Assembly: GCF_019469185.1 (NCBI RefSeq)
Contig: NZ_CP048264.1
Location: forward strand, 2,604,001 to 2,668,000
DNA: 64,000 nt
Direction of reading: 5' to 3'
DNA from: Gilliamella sp. ESL0441
Lineage (GTDB): Bacteria > Pseudomonadota > Gammaproteobacteria > Enterobacterales > Orbaceae
How positions within the stretch are numbered: position 1 is the first letter of the stretch; the number at the start of each line of letters is the position of its first letter. This document shows positions 26,109-35,623 of the stretch, one piece after another. The notes beneath the pieces are model-generated. The model had not been told where the DNA came from. It did no database searches and saw only the letters and a list, made by a program, of their open reading frames with translations. Made by a program: the position numbers and the translations under genes.

Positions 26109-27803
26109 TTAGTAACCTGATACAACCGATTCACTATTTAGATGCAACCAATACATTGCCTCATAAGGTTGTAACACCATTTCTGGCTTTAATACAGTTT
26201 GGTTTTCATAATTAGCTAGCAATCTTTGCCAATGACGATTTTCTAACGCTTTAGGTAATTGCCATTTAATCGTATTTTCGGTCAGATTGGCTATTACAAG
26301 TAACGTTTGATTATTCCAATGTCTGACATAGCACCAGCAATTAGCAACATCAGGCGTTAGATCTTTATAGTCTCCGAAAATAAAGATCGGATAGGTTTTG
26401 CGTAATCTAATTAAAGTTTGATAGCAATAAAAAATGGAATTGGGATCGTCAAGCGCTGACTTAACATTGATTTTTGGATAATTGTTTGCCACCTCGATCC
26501 AAGGTTTACCTTGGCTAAATCCGGCATTGGCGGTGTTATCCCACTGCATTGGCGTTCGGCTATTGTCGCGTGACTTACTGGCAAGAATCGCTAACATGTC
26601 AGACTCTGACATACCTTCGGCAATTTTTTCTTGATAGATGTTAAGACTTTCCACATCTTTATATTGCGAAATATGGGTAAAATGGGGATTGGTCATCCCG
26701 ATCTCTTCACCTTGATAAAGATACGGCGTGCCTTGTAGTCCATAAAGAATCATCGCCAGCATTTTGGCCGATTCGTTGTGGTATTGGTCTTCATTACCTA
26801 AACGTGACACAATGCGAGGTTGATCGTGATTACACCAGAAAATCGCATTCCACGCCTTTCCGTGCATACCCTTTTGCCAATAGCCAAGTATTTTTTTGAG
26901 TTCAAGTAAATCGGGCTTAGCCAGCGTCCATTTTTCCCCATTTGGATAATCAATTTTTAAATGATGAAAATTAAACGTCATGGTCAACTCTTTGCCATCC
27001 AATGCGGCATATTTTTGACAGTTTTCTAATGTAGTTGATGACATTTCGCCCACTGTTTTTAAACCATTAGGTTGAAAAACATCTCGGCTTAACTCTTGTA
27101 AAAATTCGTGTATTTTGGGGCCGTCTGTATAATATTTTCGTCCATCCCCTTGGATATCATCTGGAAAATCTTGCTGTTTAGAGACCAAATTAATCACATC
27201 CAGCCTTAATGCATCGACGCCTTTATCCGCCCAAAATTGACAGACGTTTTTAATCTCTTGGCGAACGGTTGGATTCTCCCAATTAAGATCAGCTTGCTGT
27301 TTTGCGAACAGGTGTAAATAGTATTGTCCTGATTGCTCATGCCACTGCCAAGCGTTACCGCCAAATTTTGACCGCCAATTGTTGGGTTCTGATCCGTCAG
27401 CGTTGGCATCTTTCCAAATATAAAACGATCGAAAAGGACTGGTTTTATCTAAGGCGGATTTAAACCATGGATGCTCTGTTGACGTGTGGTTAAATACCAT
27501 ATCCATCATAATACGAATATCACGTTCATGCGCTTGCTTAACCAATAATTCAAAGTCTTCCATCGTGCCATAAGCCGGATCAATATTATAGTAATCCGAT
27601 ACATCATAACCATTATCAACTTGCGGAGAGGGATAAATTGGCGTTAACCAAATCGCACTAATGCCCAGATTTTTAAGATAATCCAATCGGCTGATAATGC
27701 CTAATAAATCCCCCGTTGAACCAGTACCACTGGCTTGAAAACTTTTGGGATAGATTTGATAAATAGTTCCATTTTGCCACCAAGGGATTTCTTTCGTATT
27801 CAT
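26109..27803 (-). CDS. treC: Trehalose-6-phosphate hydrolase
   Basis: This 564-residue GH13 enzyme splits trehalose-6-phosphate, made by TreB, into glucose and glucose-6-phosphate in the cytoplasm. Visible GH13 motifs are DMVFNHTS, the nucleophile Asp in DALRLDVIN, the acid/base Glu in TVGEMSS, and the transition-state Asp in CNHDQPR. Length is normal. Oligo-1,6-glucosidase is close in sequence, but linkage to the trehalose PTS permease and TreR favours TreC. It is the last gene of the operon, 75 bases after treB. Confidence 0.92.
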   Translation of the reverse strand: MNTKEIPWWQNGTIYQIYPKSFQASGTGSTGDLLGIISRLDYLKNLGISAIWLTPIYPSPQVDNGYDVSDYYNIDPAYGTMEDFELLVKQAHERDIRIMMDMVFNHTSTEHPWFKSALDKTSPFRSFYIWKDANADGSEPNNWRSKFGGNAWQWHEQSGQYYLHLFAKQQADLNWENPTVRQEIKNVCQFWADKGVDALRLDVINLVSKQQDFPDDIQGDGRKYYTDGPKIHEFLQELSRDVFQPNGLKTVGEMSSTTLENCQKYAALDGKELTMTFNFHHLKIDYPNGEKWTLAKPDLLELKKILGYWQKGMHGKAWNAIFWCNHDQPRIVSRLGNEDQYHNESAKMLAMILYGLQGTPYLYQGEEIGMTNPHFTHISQYKDVESLNIYQEKIAEGMSESDMLAILASKSRDNSRTPMQWDNTANAGFSQGKPWIEVANNYPKINVKSALDDPNSIFYCYQTLIRLRKTYPIFIFGDYKDLTPDVANCWCYVRHWNNQTLLVIANLTENTIKWQLPKALENRHWQRLLANYENQTVLKPEMVLQPYEAMYWLHLNSESVVSGY

Positions 27804-27834
27804 TGTTTGCTCTTAATTATTCATCTGTTATAAA

Positions 27835-27861
27835 TTAACCGTTCCATAATAGAACGGTTAA
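27835..27861. promoter_or_regulatory. Hairpin between treB and treC
   Basis: A perfect 10-bp stem, TTAACCGTTC with GAACGGTTAA, and a 7-base loop lie in the treB-treC gap. It lacks a clear T-run, so it more likely marks mRNA processing or stability, or partial attenuation that lowers treC relative to treB, than full termination. Confidence 0.55.
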
Positions 27862-27878
27862 CGGTTATTAAATCGTGT

Positions 27879-29306
27879 TTAGCGAATATCTAACGTACCT
27901 TTTTTCAATTTTATTTTATAAACAACTGATGTTAAAACAATAGGTACGACAATTGCCACAACCATGGCTAATGCATAAATTCCCCAATAAATCGGTTTTA
28001 TGGATAAAATGCCAGGTAATCCACCCACACCTATACCATTAGATAATACCCCAAACAAACCACAAATTAAGCCAGCAAAGGCCGCACCAATCATGGCACA
28101 TAGCATAGGGAATTTATAACGTAAATTGATACCGTACATCGCCGGTTCAGTCACGCCCAGATAAGCTGATATGGCAGCAGGAACAGACACTTCACGTTCG
28201 TTATGTTTTTTACTGACTAAAATAATCCCCACCACCGCCGAGGCTTGAGCAATGTTTGATAACGCAATAATTGGCCAAATAGGTGTTCCCCCCATATTTT
28301 GGGTCATCTGCATATCTATGGCTAATGTCGTATGGTGAATACCGGTAATTACCAATGGTGAATATAAGAAACCAAAAATAGCCGAACCAATGAAGGCATA
28401 ATCTCCAGTCATCAAATATCTAACCCCATAGGCAATACCATTACCTAACATTCGCCCTAAAGGGCCTAATAAAAAATGTGCCAGAAAAACAGCAAGCAGT
28501 AGCGATACGATCGGAACAATCACCAACGTAAGATAATCAGGTATAATTTTACGTAATCGAGTTTCGATCCACCCTAACGCTAAACCAGCAAAAATCGATG
28601 GAATCACTTGTGCTTGATACCCTACTTTTTGGATGGTGAACAACCCAAAATCCCACACTTCAGGTATTTTACTGCCCAGATCGTAAGCATTCATCAATTG
28701 TGGTGAAACTAAAGTAATGCCTAATACGATACCTAAAACAGGCGAACCACCCATTTTTTTGACTGTAGACCAACATATAGCTACCGGCAGAAAATTGAAA
28801 ATCGCTTCACAAGGTAGCCAAAGTATATTGTATATAGGCGCTAGCCAATGATAAGTTGCAATTAATGGCCTATCATTAATAGTGGGCATATCTCCAATAA
28901 TGTTGCGTAACCCCAATAACAAACCGCCTGCAATTAAAGCAGGCAGCAAGGGTACAAAAATTTCTGCTAAGTTCGAAATTAGTCTTTCAAAAAAAGACAT
29001 ATTTTGTTTCGCAGCAGCTTTAGTTTGCTCTTTAGTTGATTCATCAAGATTTAAATGCTGAGTTAAAGCTTTATAATAACTATCCACATTGGTACCAATA
29101 ATGACTTGAAATTGCCCAGCATTATTAAAACAACCTTTTACAAAAGGTAATTCCTCTATGGCTTTTATATCGGCTAATTTGGGATCAGACAGTGCAAATC
29201 TTAATCGTGTTAAACAGTGGGTAACACTCGCAATATTTTCTTTTCCACCCACACAATCAATCAATGCAGTTATCGATTCTGAGGCGATATTAGGATCTTT
29301 AGCCAT
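27879..29306 (-). CDS. treB: Trehalose PTS permease, EIIBC
   Basis: The 475-residue inner-membrane permease imports trehalose as trehalose-6-phosphate. The EIIB domain (about 1-90) has the phospho-Cys in THCLTRLRF. The EIIC domain (from about 105) has around ten membrane segments and the GITEP-like motif LGVTEPAMYG. There is no EIIA domain, so the glucose EIIA (Crr) should supply phosphate. The frame begins with TTG at 29312, but AGGGAG spaced 8 bases from the ATG at 29306 sets the start. Expression is expected to be CRP-activated and TreR-repressed through sites at 29380-29441. Confidence 0.94.
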   Translation of the reverse strand: MAKDPNIASESITALIDCVGGKENIASVTHCLTRLRFALSDPKLADIKAIEELPFVKGCFNNAGQFQVIIGTNVDSYYKALTQHLNLDESTKEQTKAAAKQNMSFFERLISNLAEIFVPLLPALIAGGLLLGLRNIIGDMPTINDRPLIATYHWLAPIYNILWLPCEAIFNFLPVAICWSTVKKMGGSPVLGIVLGITLVSPQLMNAYDLGSKIPEVWDFGLFTIQKVGYQAQVIPSIFAGLALGWIETRLRKIIPDYLTLVIVPIVSLLLAVFLAHFLLGPLGRMLGNGIAYGVRYLMTGDYAFIGSAIFGFLYSPLVITGIHHTTLAIDMQMTQNMGGTPIWPIIALSNIAQASAVVGIILVSKKHNEREVSVPAAISAYLGVTEPAMYGINLRYKFPMLCAMIGAAFAGLICGLFGVLSNGIGVGGLPGILSIKPIYWGIYALAMVVAIVVPIVLTSVVYKIKLKKGTLDIR

Positions 29307-29379
29307 CTCCAAGTCTCCCTATCATAAATATTTAGCCGAATTAGCTATTAATACATTGGCTATGTTTAAATTAGGATTC

Positions 29380-29408
29380 AGCATAGATTGAAAAAGACAA
29401 ACAATAAA
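29380..29408 (-). promoter_or_regulatory. Candidate treB promoter
   Basis: On the minus strand, TTTATT (29408-29403), a 17-base spacer and TATGCT (29385-29380) fit a sigma-70 promoter with a weak -35. The inferred start near 29373 places the CRP site centre at about -60.5, the class I activation position, which fits a weak -35. Confidence 0.55.
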
Positions 29409-29409
29409 T

Positions 29410-29421
29410 GGGAACGTTCCC
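29410..29421. promoter_or_regulatory. TreR operator
   Basis: The perfect palindrome GGGAACGTTCCC has the central CG typical of LacI-family operators. It sits between treR and treB, just upstream of the predicted -35 and 4 bases from the CRP site. Confidence 0.75.
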
Positions 29422-29425
29422 TATT

Positions 29426-29441
29426 TGTGATAGATCTCACA
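29426..29441. promoter_or_regulatory. CRP-binding site
   Basis: TGTGATAGATCTCACA is an exact TGTGA-N6-TCACA consensus. With the adjacent TreR operator it predicts catabolite control of treBC. Confidence 0.85.
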
Positions 29442-29479
29442 TAATTACTAAAAAATATAATACTGTTAGATTGTTATTG

Positions 29480-30448
29480 CTATTTATTAACAGCCAGTTG
29501 GCAAGGGATCGTCACCGTTTTAAGTTCCACCCCATTGGTTAACATTCGGAGTAATTCATGAGCGGTATAAGTTCCAGCTTTATCAAAACCTAACTCCACA
29601 GATAACGTTTGTGGAAAAAGAAAACGGAGCAATTCACTCTGCCCGATACTCGCAACAATGATATTTTTATATTGCTTTTCATGAAGATATTTATGTAAGC
29701 CTAAAGCAAGCGTTTCAGTCGCACAAACAATGGCAGAAGGTGATGATTTAATGACTGTTTGAGCAAGATGATAGCCTGATAAGTAACTTAATTTTCCTAA
29801 ACAAGCTTTAGGCGTTATTTGATGAAGCTGACAAAAATCCAGATAAGCTTGATAACGTAGTGCACCGGTAGTTTGGTCTTGCTGTTCAATACCAATATAA
29901 GCAATATTACGCTGTTTTTGCTGATAATATAAATGCTCAAGTAAGCGGGTTACTGCGCCGATATCATCGTAACAAACACACATATGATTAGGGAATGAAC
30001 GAGCAATAACCACACTCTTATTTTGCCAGAAAGACAATACTCCCTTATCTAATCCTGTAAAGGCAAAAACCACGACACCGTCAGCCTGCTTATCTTTCAA
30101 CATGGCTAAATGTTCTTCAACCTTTTCAACATTAAATTGGCTTTCCATAATAATCGGGTCATAGCCATGTTGATAAAATATTGGCAGCATGCTACTGACA
30201 GCTTGATTTTCAGACATCGAGTCGAGACGAGTGACAATAATACCAATCACTTTATTACCATAACCTCGCATTGCTCTTGCAGATTTAGACGGCGTAAATT
30301 GATATTGTTCAATAATAGCATTGACTTTATTACGTGTTTCTTCTTTCACCATTGGGTCATGGTTAATTACTCTTGAAACCGTTGATTTGCTTACTCCACT
30401 AAGTTTGGCAATATCCTTAATGGTTAAGTGGCTCGATGACTTGCTCAT
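29480..30448 (-). CDS. treR: LacI-family trehalose operon repressor
   Basis: The 322-residue protein has an N-terminal LacI HTH (TIKDIAKLSGVSKSTVSRVI, about 9-28), a hinge helix with SARAMRG, and a periplasmic-binding-protein-like effector domain that should bind trehalose-6-phosphate. It lies upstream of treB in the same direction, with the operator palindrome in the gap. This gene order (treR-treB-treC) matches enterobacteria. Confidence 0.92.
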   Translation of the reverse strand: MSKSSSHLTIKDIAKLSGVSKSTVSRVINHDPMVKEETRNKVNAIIEQYQFTPSKSARAMRGYGNKVIGIIVTRLDSMSENQAVSSMLPIFYQHGYDPIIMESQFNVEKVEEHLAMLKDKQADGVVVFAFTGLDKGVLSFWQNKSVVIARSFPNHMCVCYDDIGAVTRLLEHLYYQQKQRNIAYIGIEQQDQTTGALRYQAYLDFCQLHQITPKACLGKLSYLSGYHLAQTVIKSSPSAIVCATETLALGLHKYLHEKQYKNIIVASIGQSELLRFLFPQTLSVELGFDKAGTYTAHELLRMLTNGVELKTVTIPCQLAVNK

Positions 30449-30654
30449 AATAATTTTGCTGAATAAAGATCAATAAAATTATAGTAATATAGTTTCAACA
30501 AAATTGCGATATGGTAGCTGCTTGGATGCTATTAAAAACCATGAAATATTGATATACCTGATTTGATGTCTAATGGTAGAATCAGATTAAAATTTAACAG
30601 GTCATTAGTAGTACTGTTTAACTCAATATCTCACTTTACGACAAGCTATTAAAC

Positions 30655-31203
30655 ATGAAAAAATTATATTTACTGTTAGGTTATATCTTATTTTTTGTCA
30701 GTTTATCCGGACACGCATCAAGTGATGTCACAAAAATAGCTACCGTTACAGAACAATTTAAAACTGCTCTATTATGTCAATCAAAGCCTTTTGCCATCGA
30801 AGATAAAAAAATCATTGCTGAACTTGGAAAACAAAAAATTACCATAAAAAACAAACAACAAGATAATATCACTGAAATCGAATACCATTTTGAGCGACCT
30901 ATCAAAATCAAGAATGTATGGGTTAATATGATTCGTTATGAAAGCGATAATTTCGTCACATCTTTTTATGCTAAAGCCAAAGGTGATATGCACAAGTTCG
31001 CTAAATTGATTGGTGCTAACGCTATATTGCGTAGCTGTGAAGAACCCATTCCATTGAATGATACAGACATATACCGAAAAGATATTACCCCTATTACGGA
31101 CAATAAACTTTACCTTGATACAATAATTATTGGTCAGGATAAAGACTCAAAGCCGAATGATTTTTATTTTATTTGTTCTAAATTTGAGGCTAATGAACCA
31201 TAA
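30655..31203 (+). CDS. Small secreted protein of unknown function
   Basis: The 182-residue protein has a clear signal peptide (MKKLYLLLGYILFFVSL, cleavage probably after GHA). The mature part has three cysteines (LLCQSK, RSCEEP, FICSKF) and is basic in the middle. No family recognised. It stands alone between treR (divergent) and mcrC (convergent). A periplasmic or exported location is likely. Confidence 0.7.
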   Translation: MKKLYLLLGYILFFVSLSGHASSDVTKIATVTEQFKTALLCQSKPFAIEDKKIIAELGKQKITIKNKQQDNITEIEYHFERPIKIKNVWVNMIRYESDNFVTSFYAKAKGDMHKFAKLIGANAILRSCEEPIPLNDTDIYRKDITPITDNKLYLDTIIIGQDKDSKPNDFYFICSKFEANEP

Positions 31204-31378
31204 TTCTTTGCTTAATCAATATTATCCTATTAATTTATTTATCTTATGTATGCTCTTGTCTTAAACACTGAGCAACATTGGTAATGTATGAATTCCATAT
31301 TAGGTGGTGCTTGGTTATAAACTTTTCGATTGAATGCATCAATGCATTCTAATGGTGTCGAATCTTGATGTAGATTGC

Positions 31379-32470
31379 TTATGTACTTTGAGCTAATAAA
31401 GACAGTAAACAATCCTTAATTTTCATGTTTTCTTGTCTCAAATCAATAGTAGAAAAATTTAATTGATGTCCTTGAATTAGGGTATGTTCATTTATTGATT
31501 CATCCACTGTTGGATAAAGTAACATACCTGATGCTGAAAACGATAAAGGGTCGTCAATTTTTTCTTGGCTTCTTACATAAGCATAGAGCTGATATAAATG
31601 ATCTGTTATAAATGAATGGCTTGATTTTTTAAAAATAGATGTACATTTAGTATCCACAATTAAGCGAGAATTTGTTTTGTTATTTTCTATAATTAAATCG
31701 GTAATCATTTCTGGCATAAACTGTCCAATGTTGTCCGTCGATTGGGTACATTGCCATTTAAACCTTTTACCAGACTCGATTTGCCATTCATTTGGATTGA
31801 GATTAACCCGATAAAAACCAATTACCGCTTTCTCAAATAATGCTCTTAACCACTGATCAGTTTTCTCCAACGTATTAAGTGTTTCTTTACCGAATAATTC
31901 TGTTGGAATAGACAAACTATGAACCAATTTAGCCACCGAAACTAATAGATTATCATGAGGATTTGATCGATTGAACTGATCGATAACAGGGTTGTAATAG
32001 TTAGATTTACCGATTTTTAACTCTTTAAAACGATTGGTTATTTGTTTGCATTGCTTAATCAATTCATCATTATTTAATTGCCTTAATAAAACATGAGCAG
32101 CACCATGAATATATTGATTTTTTGGTGTATTATTTGTTAATCCATCATATCGACAATGGATTTTACCTTTTTCAAGTAATAATTTACGTGTGGTAGTTAA
32201 ATAATCAATTTTTCCTCTAACACGTGTTAAAACCTGCTTTTCAGGTTGATAACTGTTAGATAATGAATAACGCAATCCTTTGTGCACTGCCTTGCAATAA
32301 ATTTCAGCAGTCAGCTCAACAATTTTTTCAGGATTTTCTTCAAAATTTATTCGCTGGTGTTCATCAAGCTCTTTATAAGAATCTGATGCATACAATAAAA
32401 GTAACCATATGTTTCTAATAGGTATTTTATTTAATGTGATATTTTGTTTTATTGTCGATTTAGTATTCAT
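31379..32470 (-). CDS. mcrC: McrC-type nuclease subunit of an McrBC system
   Basis: The 363-residue protein is the PD-(D/E)xK endonuclease partner of McrB. The N-terminus (IPIRNIWLLLLYASD) and the conserved RGKID segment are typical of McrC. The nuclease core is D in TDLIIE, then D-T-K in LIVDTKC. Its start overlaps the mcrB stop by 4 bases (ATGA). Together they cut DNA carrying modified cytosines. All core residues are present. Confidence 0.88.
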   Translation of the reverse strand: MNTKSTIKQNITLNKIPIRNIWLLLLYASDSYKELDEHQRINFEENPEKIVELTAEIYCKAVHKGLRYSLSNSYQPEKQVLTRVRGKIDYLTTTRKLLLEKGKIHCRYDGLTNNTPKNQYIHGAAHVLLRQLNNDELIKQCKQITNRFKELKIGKSNYYNPVIDQFNRSNPHDNLLVSVAKLVHSLSIPTELFGKETLNTLEKTDQWLRALFEKAVIGFYRVNLNPNEWQIESGKRFKWQCTQSTDNIGQFMPEMITDLIIENNKTNSRLIVDTKCTSIFKKSSHSFITDHLYQLYAYVRSQEKIDDPLSFSASGMLLYPTVDESINEHTLIQGHQLNFSTIDLRQENMKIKDCLLSLLAQST

Positions 32471-34911
32471 TGAGATTGTTTATATGCAATCGTAATAAGT
32501 TTCATTGCTTTGTTAAGTTTATCTTTTTCATCAAACCAATACTCTTCCAATAATGGTTTAACTTCTGTATCAATAATATTTTGATACCACACTAAACCTT
32601 CACTTTTCGGTATAGCTCTATGATGAGTTAAATAACTATGACCAATAGCAAAAGCGCTTCCTAACATTCTATCTTGAGCAATGAATTCATTTAATTCATT
32701 CATTCTTTCTTTTATTTCTTCTAAAAGCTTACTATTGAGCCCTGTTTTTTTAATCATATAGCTTAACCATTTTTCTGAAAAATTAGGATCTAAAGTAAAA
32801 AACGCAAAACGTCGACGTAGTGCAAAATCGACTAATGCTAAAGAACGATCCGCTATATTCATCGTACCAATGACATATAAGTTATCGGGAATATATATTC
32901 CATTTTCTTGTTCACGGCGATAGGTCAATTCTAATGCTTCACTCGGTGTTCGCTTATCAGCTTCAAGCAGTGTTAGCATTTCACCAAAAATCTGTGCGGG
33001 ATTACCTCGATTAATCTCTTCAATAACCATAACATATTTAGATTGAGGATCATTTCTGGCTTGATGAATTATCTCCAAAAAAGGACCATCGATCAGCGCT
33101 AACTTACCATCACTAGCGGGACGAAAACCACGAATAAAATCTTCATAAGATAGATTAGGATGAAATTGAATTGCTCGAATATTATTTGAATCTTTATAGC
33201 CAATTACAATATTAGCCAATCTTTTAGCTAACCAAGTTTTACCCGTACCAGGGGGACCTTGTAAAATAATATTTTTCTTTTTTGTTATACTGGATATCAT
33301 TTGTTGCAATTGCTGTTTATCGATAAAACAATCTTCTTGAATTAAATCTTTTAATGTATAAGGATGCTTAACAAATAATGGATCATCAGTTAATGGTGCA
33401 TCAATATCTGGTTCATTTTCCATGATTTCTCCTCTTTTTCCATCAATATTATGATTAAGTAACCGATATTTACCATTCCCCAAAAACTGAAAAAATTTTT
33501 TATCTTTCATTCGTTGTAAAGTGTAAGTTAACAAGTTACTTGTAACTCTATTATTTGGAAATTCCTCCTCAAGTTGTTGTCCGTATTTATCCAGCAACTC
33601 TTTACAATTAAAAACATTACTTCCGTTATCTTGGCAAAGTTCTTGGATGAATTGTAATAATATAATTTGCCATTGATTATTAGATGCTAAATTTTCATTA
33701 ATTAATGTGCGATTTTCATATTTACGTAATGCAGTGAAATAAAGCTCAGGAAAAGAGTGAATAGGAAAGTAATCTTCGTTAAATCTCGTTGCTAAATCAT
33801 CAAGTAATTTTAGGTAAACATTACCATTAAAATGCTCTTTAGATAATCGATCATCTTTTATCAACGCCAATTCATCAGTAAGATAAGTTTTTGAAGCTTT
33901 ATCCAATACGACATAGGCATGAGGACGAATCCAAAATAAACCACTAGTTAATTGCCATGGAAAATATGATTGCGACATGACTAAGTCAAATTTTTGTTCA
34001 AACTCATCTTGATAGTTTTCATCAACATTAGAAAATTTCAGTGCAATATCATAAAATTCCCACAAATTATCAATCTCTTGTTGTTGATTTTCGGAGTTGG
34101 TAAAAAACCAAGATAGTTGATTATTAAGTAATGGTATGCCCTCAAAAGAGTTAGGGACAGATTCTTCAATATTAAGAAATTCAGCCCACTTTTTAGCTAT
34201 TTCTATTCTTGTCGTTTCTTTAATATGACGATTAAATGTTCCTAATACAGTAAATGGACAAATATCCTGTAAACCTTTATCGAGTAAATAAGACAGCTTA
34301 AACTCGGTGGCCAGCTGATTTACAAATTCCATTAATATTGAACGTTTGCTTTTGTCTAGATAAATTAATAAATTATCTGCAATAGCTTCATAAAAACGTA
34401 CCCAACTGAACAATTGGGTACGATTGGCAACATCACCATAACGAGATCGCCAATAAGGCGCATTCCGAAAATAGTCAATATCCTGTGGTTCATTATAGAA
34501 AGTAAAATTGATTAATTGTTTTGATAACCATTCATCATCTTTAACACTCCAAATAGTAGCCATATTGGTATAAAAAAACCATTTTTTATTCAAATTCTTT
34601 TTTTGCCAATTAACTTCTAATAACTTTCCATCACCATAATTTTTTGTCACAATACCGGTCGCTTTAATCTCCATGACCGAAACAGCTTGACCTTTATTAT
34701 CAAAGGGTAAATTCTTTTTTAAATTATAAGTGGATTTGATCGCAACTCGATCACCAACTGAAATGGTTCGTACGGTATTTAAGTATTTATTATCGTAACC
34801 ATTTTCCCAAATACCTAATTTAACAAAACGTTCTGTTTGGTCTTCACTACCATTAAATTTAGCGCTTAAAAACCAATATGTTTTTATTGCTTCCAATGTT
34901 TTTCCTTTCAA
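32467..34911 (-). CDS. mcrB: McrB-type AAA+ GTPase of an McrBC system
   Basis: This 814-residue translocating NTPase has Walker A GPPGTGKT starting near G552, Walker B with VIEEINRGNP, and the McrB hallmark TMNIADRS near 680. About residues 10-110 (TYWFLSAK, VGDRVAIKS, GIVTKNYGDG) resemble an EVE/PUA-like domain, which would read the modified base. About 130-440 is a long helical region not assigned. E. coli McrB is much shorter, so the target modification is probably different. It has a 4-base overlap with mcrC. Confidence 0.88.
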   Translation of the reverse strand: MKGKTLEAIKTYWFLSAKFNGSEDQTERFVKLGIWENGYDNKYLNTVRTISVGDRVAIKSTYNLKKNLPFDNKGQAVSVMEIKATGIVTKNYGDGKLLEVNWQKKNLNKKWFFYTNMATIWSVKDDEWLSKQLINFTFYNEPQDIDYFRNAPYWRSRYGDVANRTQLFSWVRFYEAIADNLLIYLDKSKRSILMEFVNQLATEFKLSYLLDKGLQDICPFTVLGTFNRHIKETTRIEIAKKWAEFLNIEESVPNSFEGIPLLNNQLSWFFTNSENQQQEIDNLWEFYDIALKFSNVDENYQDEFEQKFDLVMSQSYFPWQLTSGLFWIRPHAYVVLDKASKTYLTDELALIKDDRLSKEHFNGNVYLKLLDDLATRFNEDYFPIHSFPELYFTALRKYENRTLINENLASNNQWQIILLQFIQELCQDNGSNVFNCKELLDKYGQQLEEEFPNNRVTSNLLTYTLQRMKDKKFFQFLGNGKYRLLNHNIDGKRGEIMENEPDIDAPLTDDPLFVKHPYTLKDLIQEDCFIDKQQLQQMISSITKKKNIILQGPPGTGKTWLAKRLANIVIGYKDSNNIRAIQFHPNLSYEDFIRGFRPASDGKLALIDGPFLEIIHQARNDPQSKYVMVIEEINRGNPAQIFGEMLTLLEADKRTPSEALELTYRREQENGIYIPDNLYVIGTMNIADRSLALVDFALRRRFAFFTLDPNFSEKWLSYMIKKTGLNSKLLEEIKERMNELNEFIAQDRMLGSAFAIGHSYLTHHRAIPKSEGLVWYQNIIDTEVKPLLEEYWFDEKDKLNKAMKLITIAYKQSQ

Positions 34912-35099
34912 AAGTAGATAATCTATTGTAAAGATAAATTTTTGAAACGAAGTTTAACTTAAAACAAGATAAAAAAGTGAACAAATCTAATTAAATGTGT
35001 GATATAGGTCAAATTTTCAAAAAAATTCTTAAATAATTATTAACAAAAAGATCATTGAATATAATTGGCAAAAAATAGCTTTTTATTCATGTTAAAAAC
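34912..35099. other. AT-rich gap upstream of mcrB
   Basis: No open frame. It should hold the mcrB promoter on the minus strand and any hxlR terminator. No convincing elements were read. Confidence 0.3.
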
Positions 35100-35435
35100 C
35101 TATTTCTTAACACATTGCCTTAATTTATAAGCACTTCCCCACGCTAACATAGCATCATGAACCTGTTTTAAACTTTGTCCGACTTCGGTCAAGGTATATT
35201 CAACTTTAGGTGGTACTTGGGCATAGACTTTGCGATGAATTAATCCATTTTTTTCCATTGCACGTAGGTGCTGGGTTAAGACTTTTTGTGATATTCCGTC
35301 TAAGGATTTTTTTAATTCGCCAAAGCGTTTAGTGCCCGTTAATAAATCACGAACAATTAATACTTTCCATTTATCGCCCATTAGCATAAGCGTAGTTTCG
35401 ACAGGACAAGGGGGTAAATTTTCATTGAGAGACAT
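35100..35435 (-). CDS. HxlR-family transcription regulator
   Basis: The 111-residue winged-helix protein has the HxlR core (MGDKWKVLIVRDLL, FGELKKSLDGISQKVL). An N-terminal Cys in PPCPVETTL matches the redox-sensing Cys of the YodB/HypR group. It is divergent from an NAD(P)-binding oxidoreductase and probably controls it in response to electrophile or thiol stress. The shared 188-base intergenic region should contain its operator. Confidence 0.88.
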   Translation of the reverse strand: MSLNENLPPCPVETTLMLMGDKWKVLIVRDLLTGTKRFGELKKSLDGISQKVLTQHLRAMEKNGLIHRKVYAQVPPKVEYTLTEVGQSLKQVHDAMLAWGSAYKLRQCVKK

Positions 35436-35623
35436 AGTAAAAAATCCTTTAAAATCAATTATAGTATTATTTTGGTAACTATATTACTGTTTAGTACCTA
35501 CTTTACAATAGATACTTTGAATATTAATCTAAAAATATTCATTACTTAACGATTTTTGTTTACAGAACCTAAAACCAGAATCCAACAATATTATTAAATT
35601 GAAAAGAATAAAGGAGTAAAAAG

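Noticed and set aside
26109..27803. Oligo-1,6-glucosidase instead of TreC
   Set aside because: The fold is the same, but direct linkage to treB and treR makes trehalose-6-phosphate hydrolase the better call.
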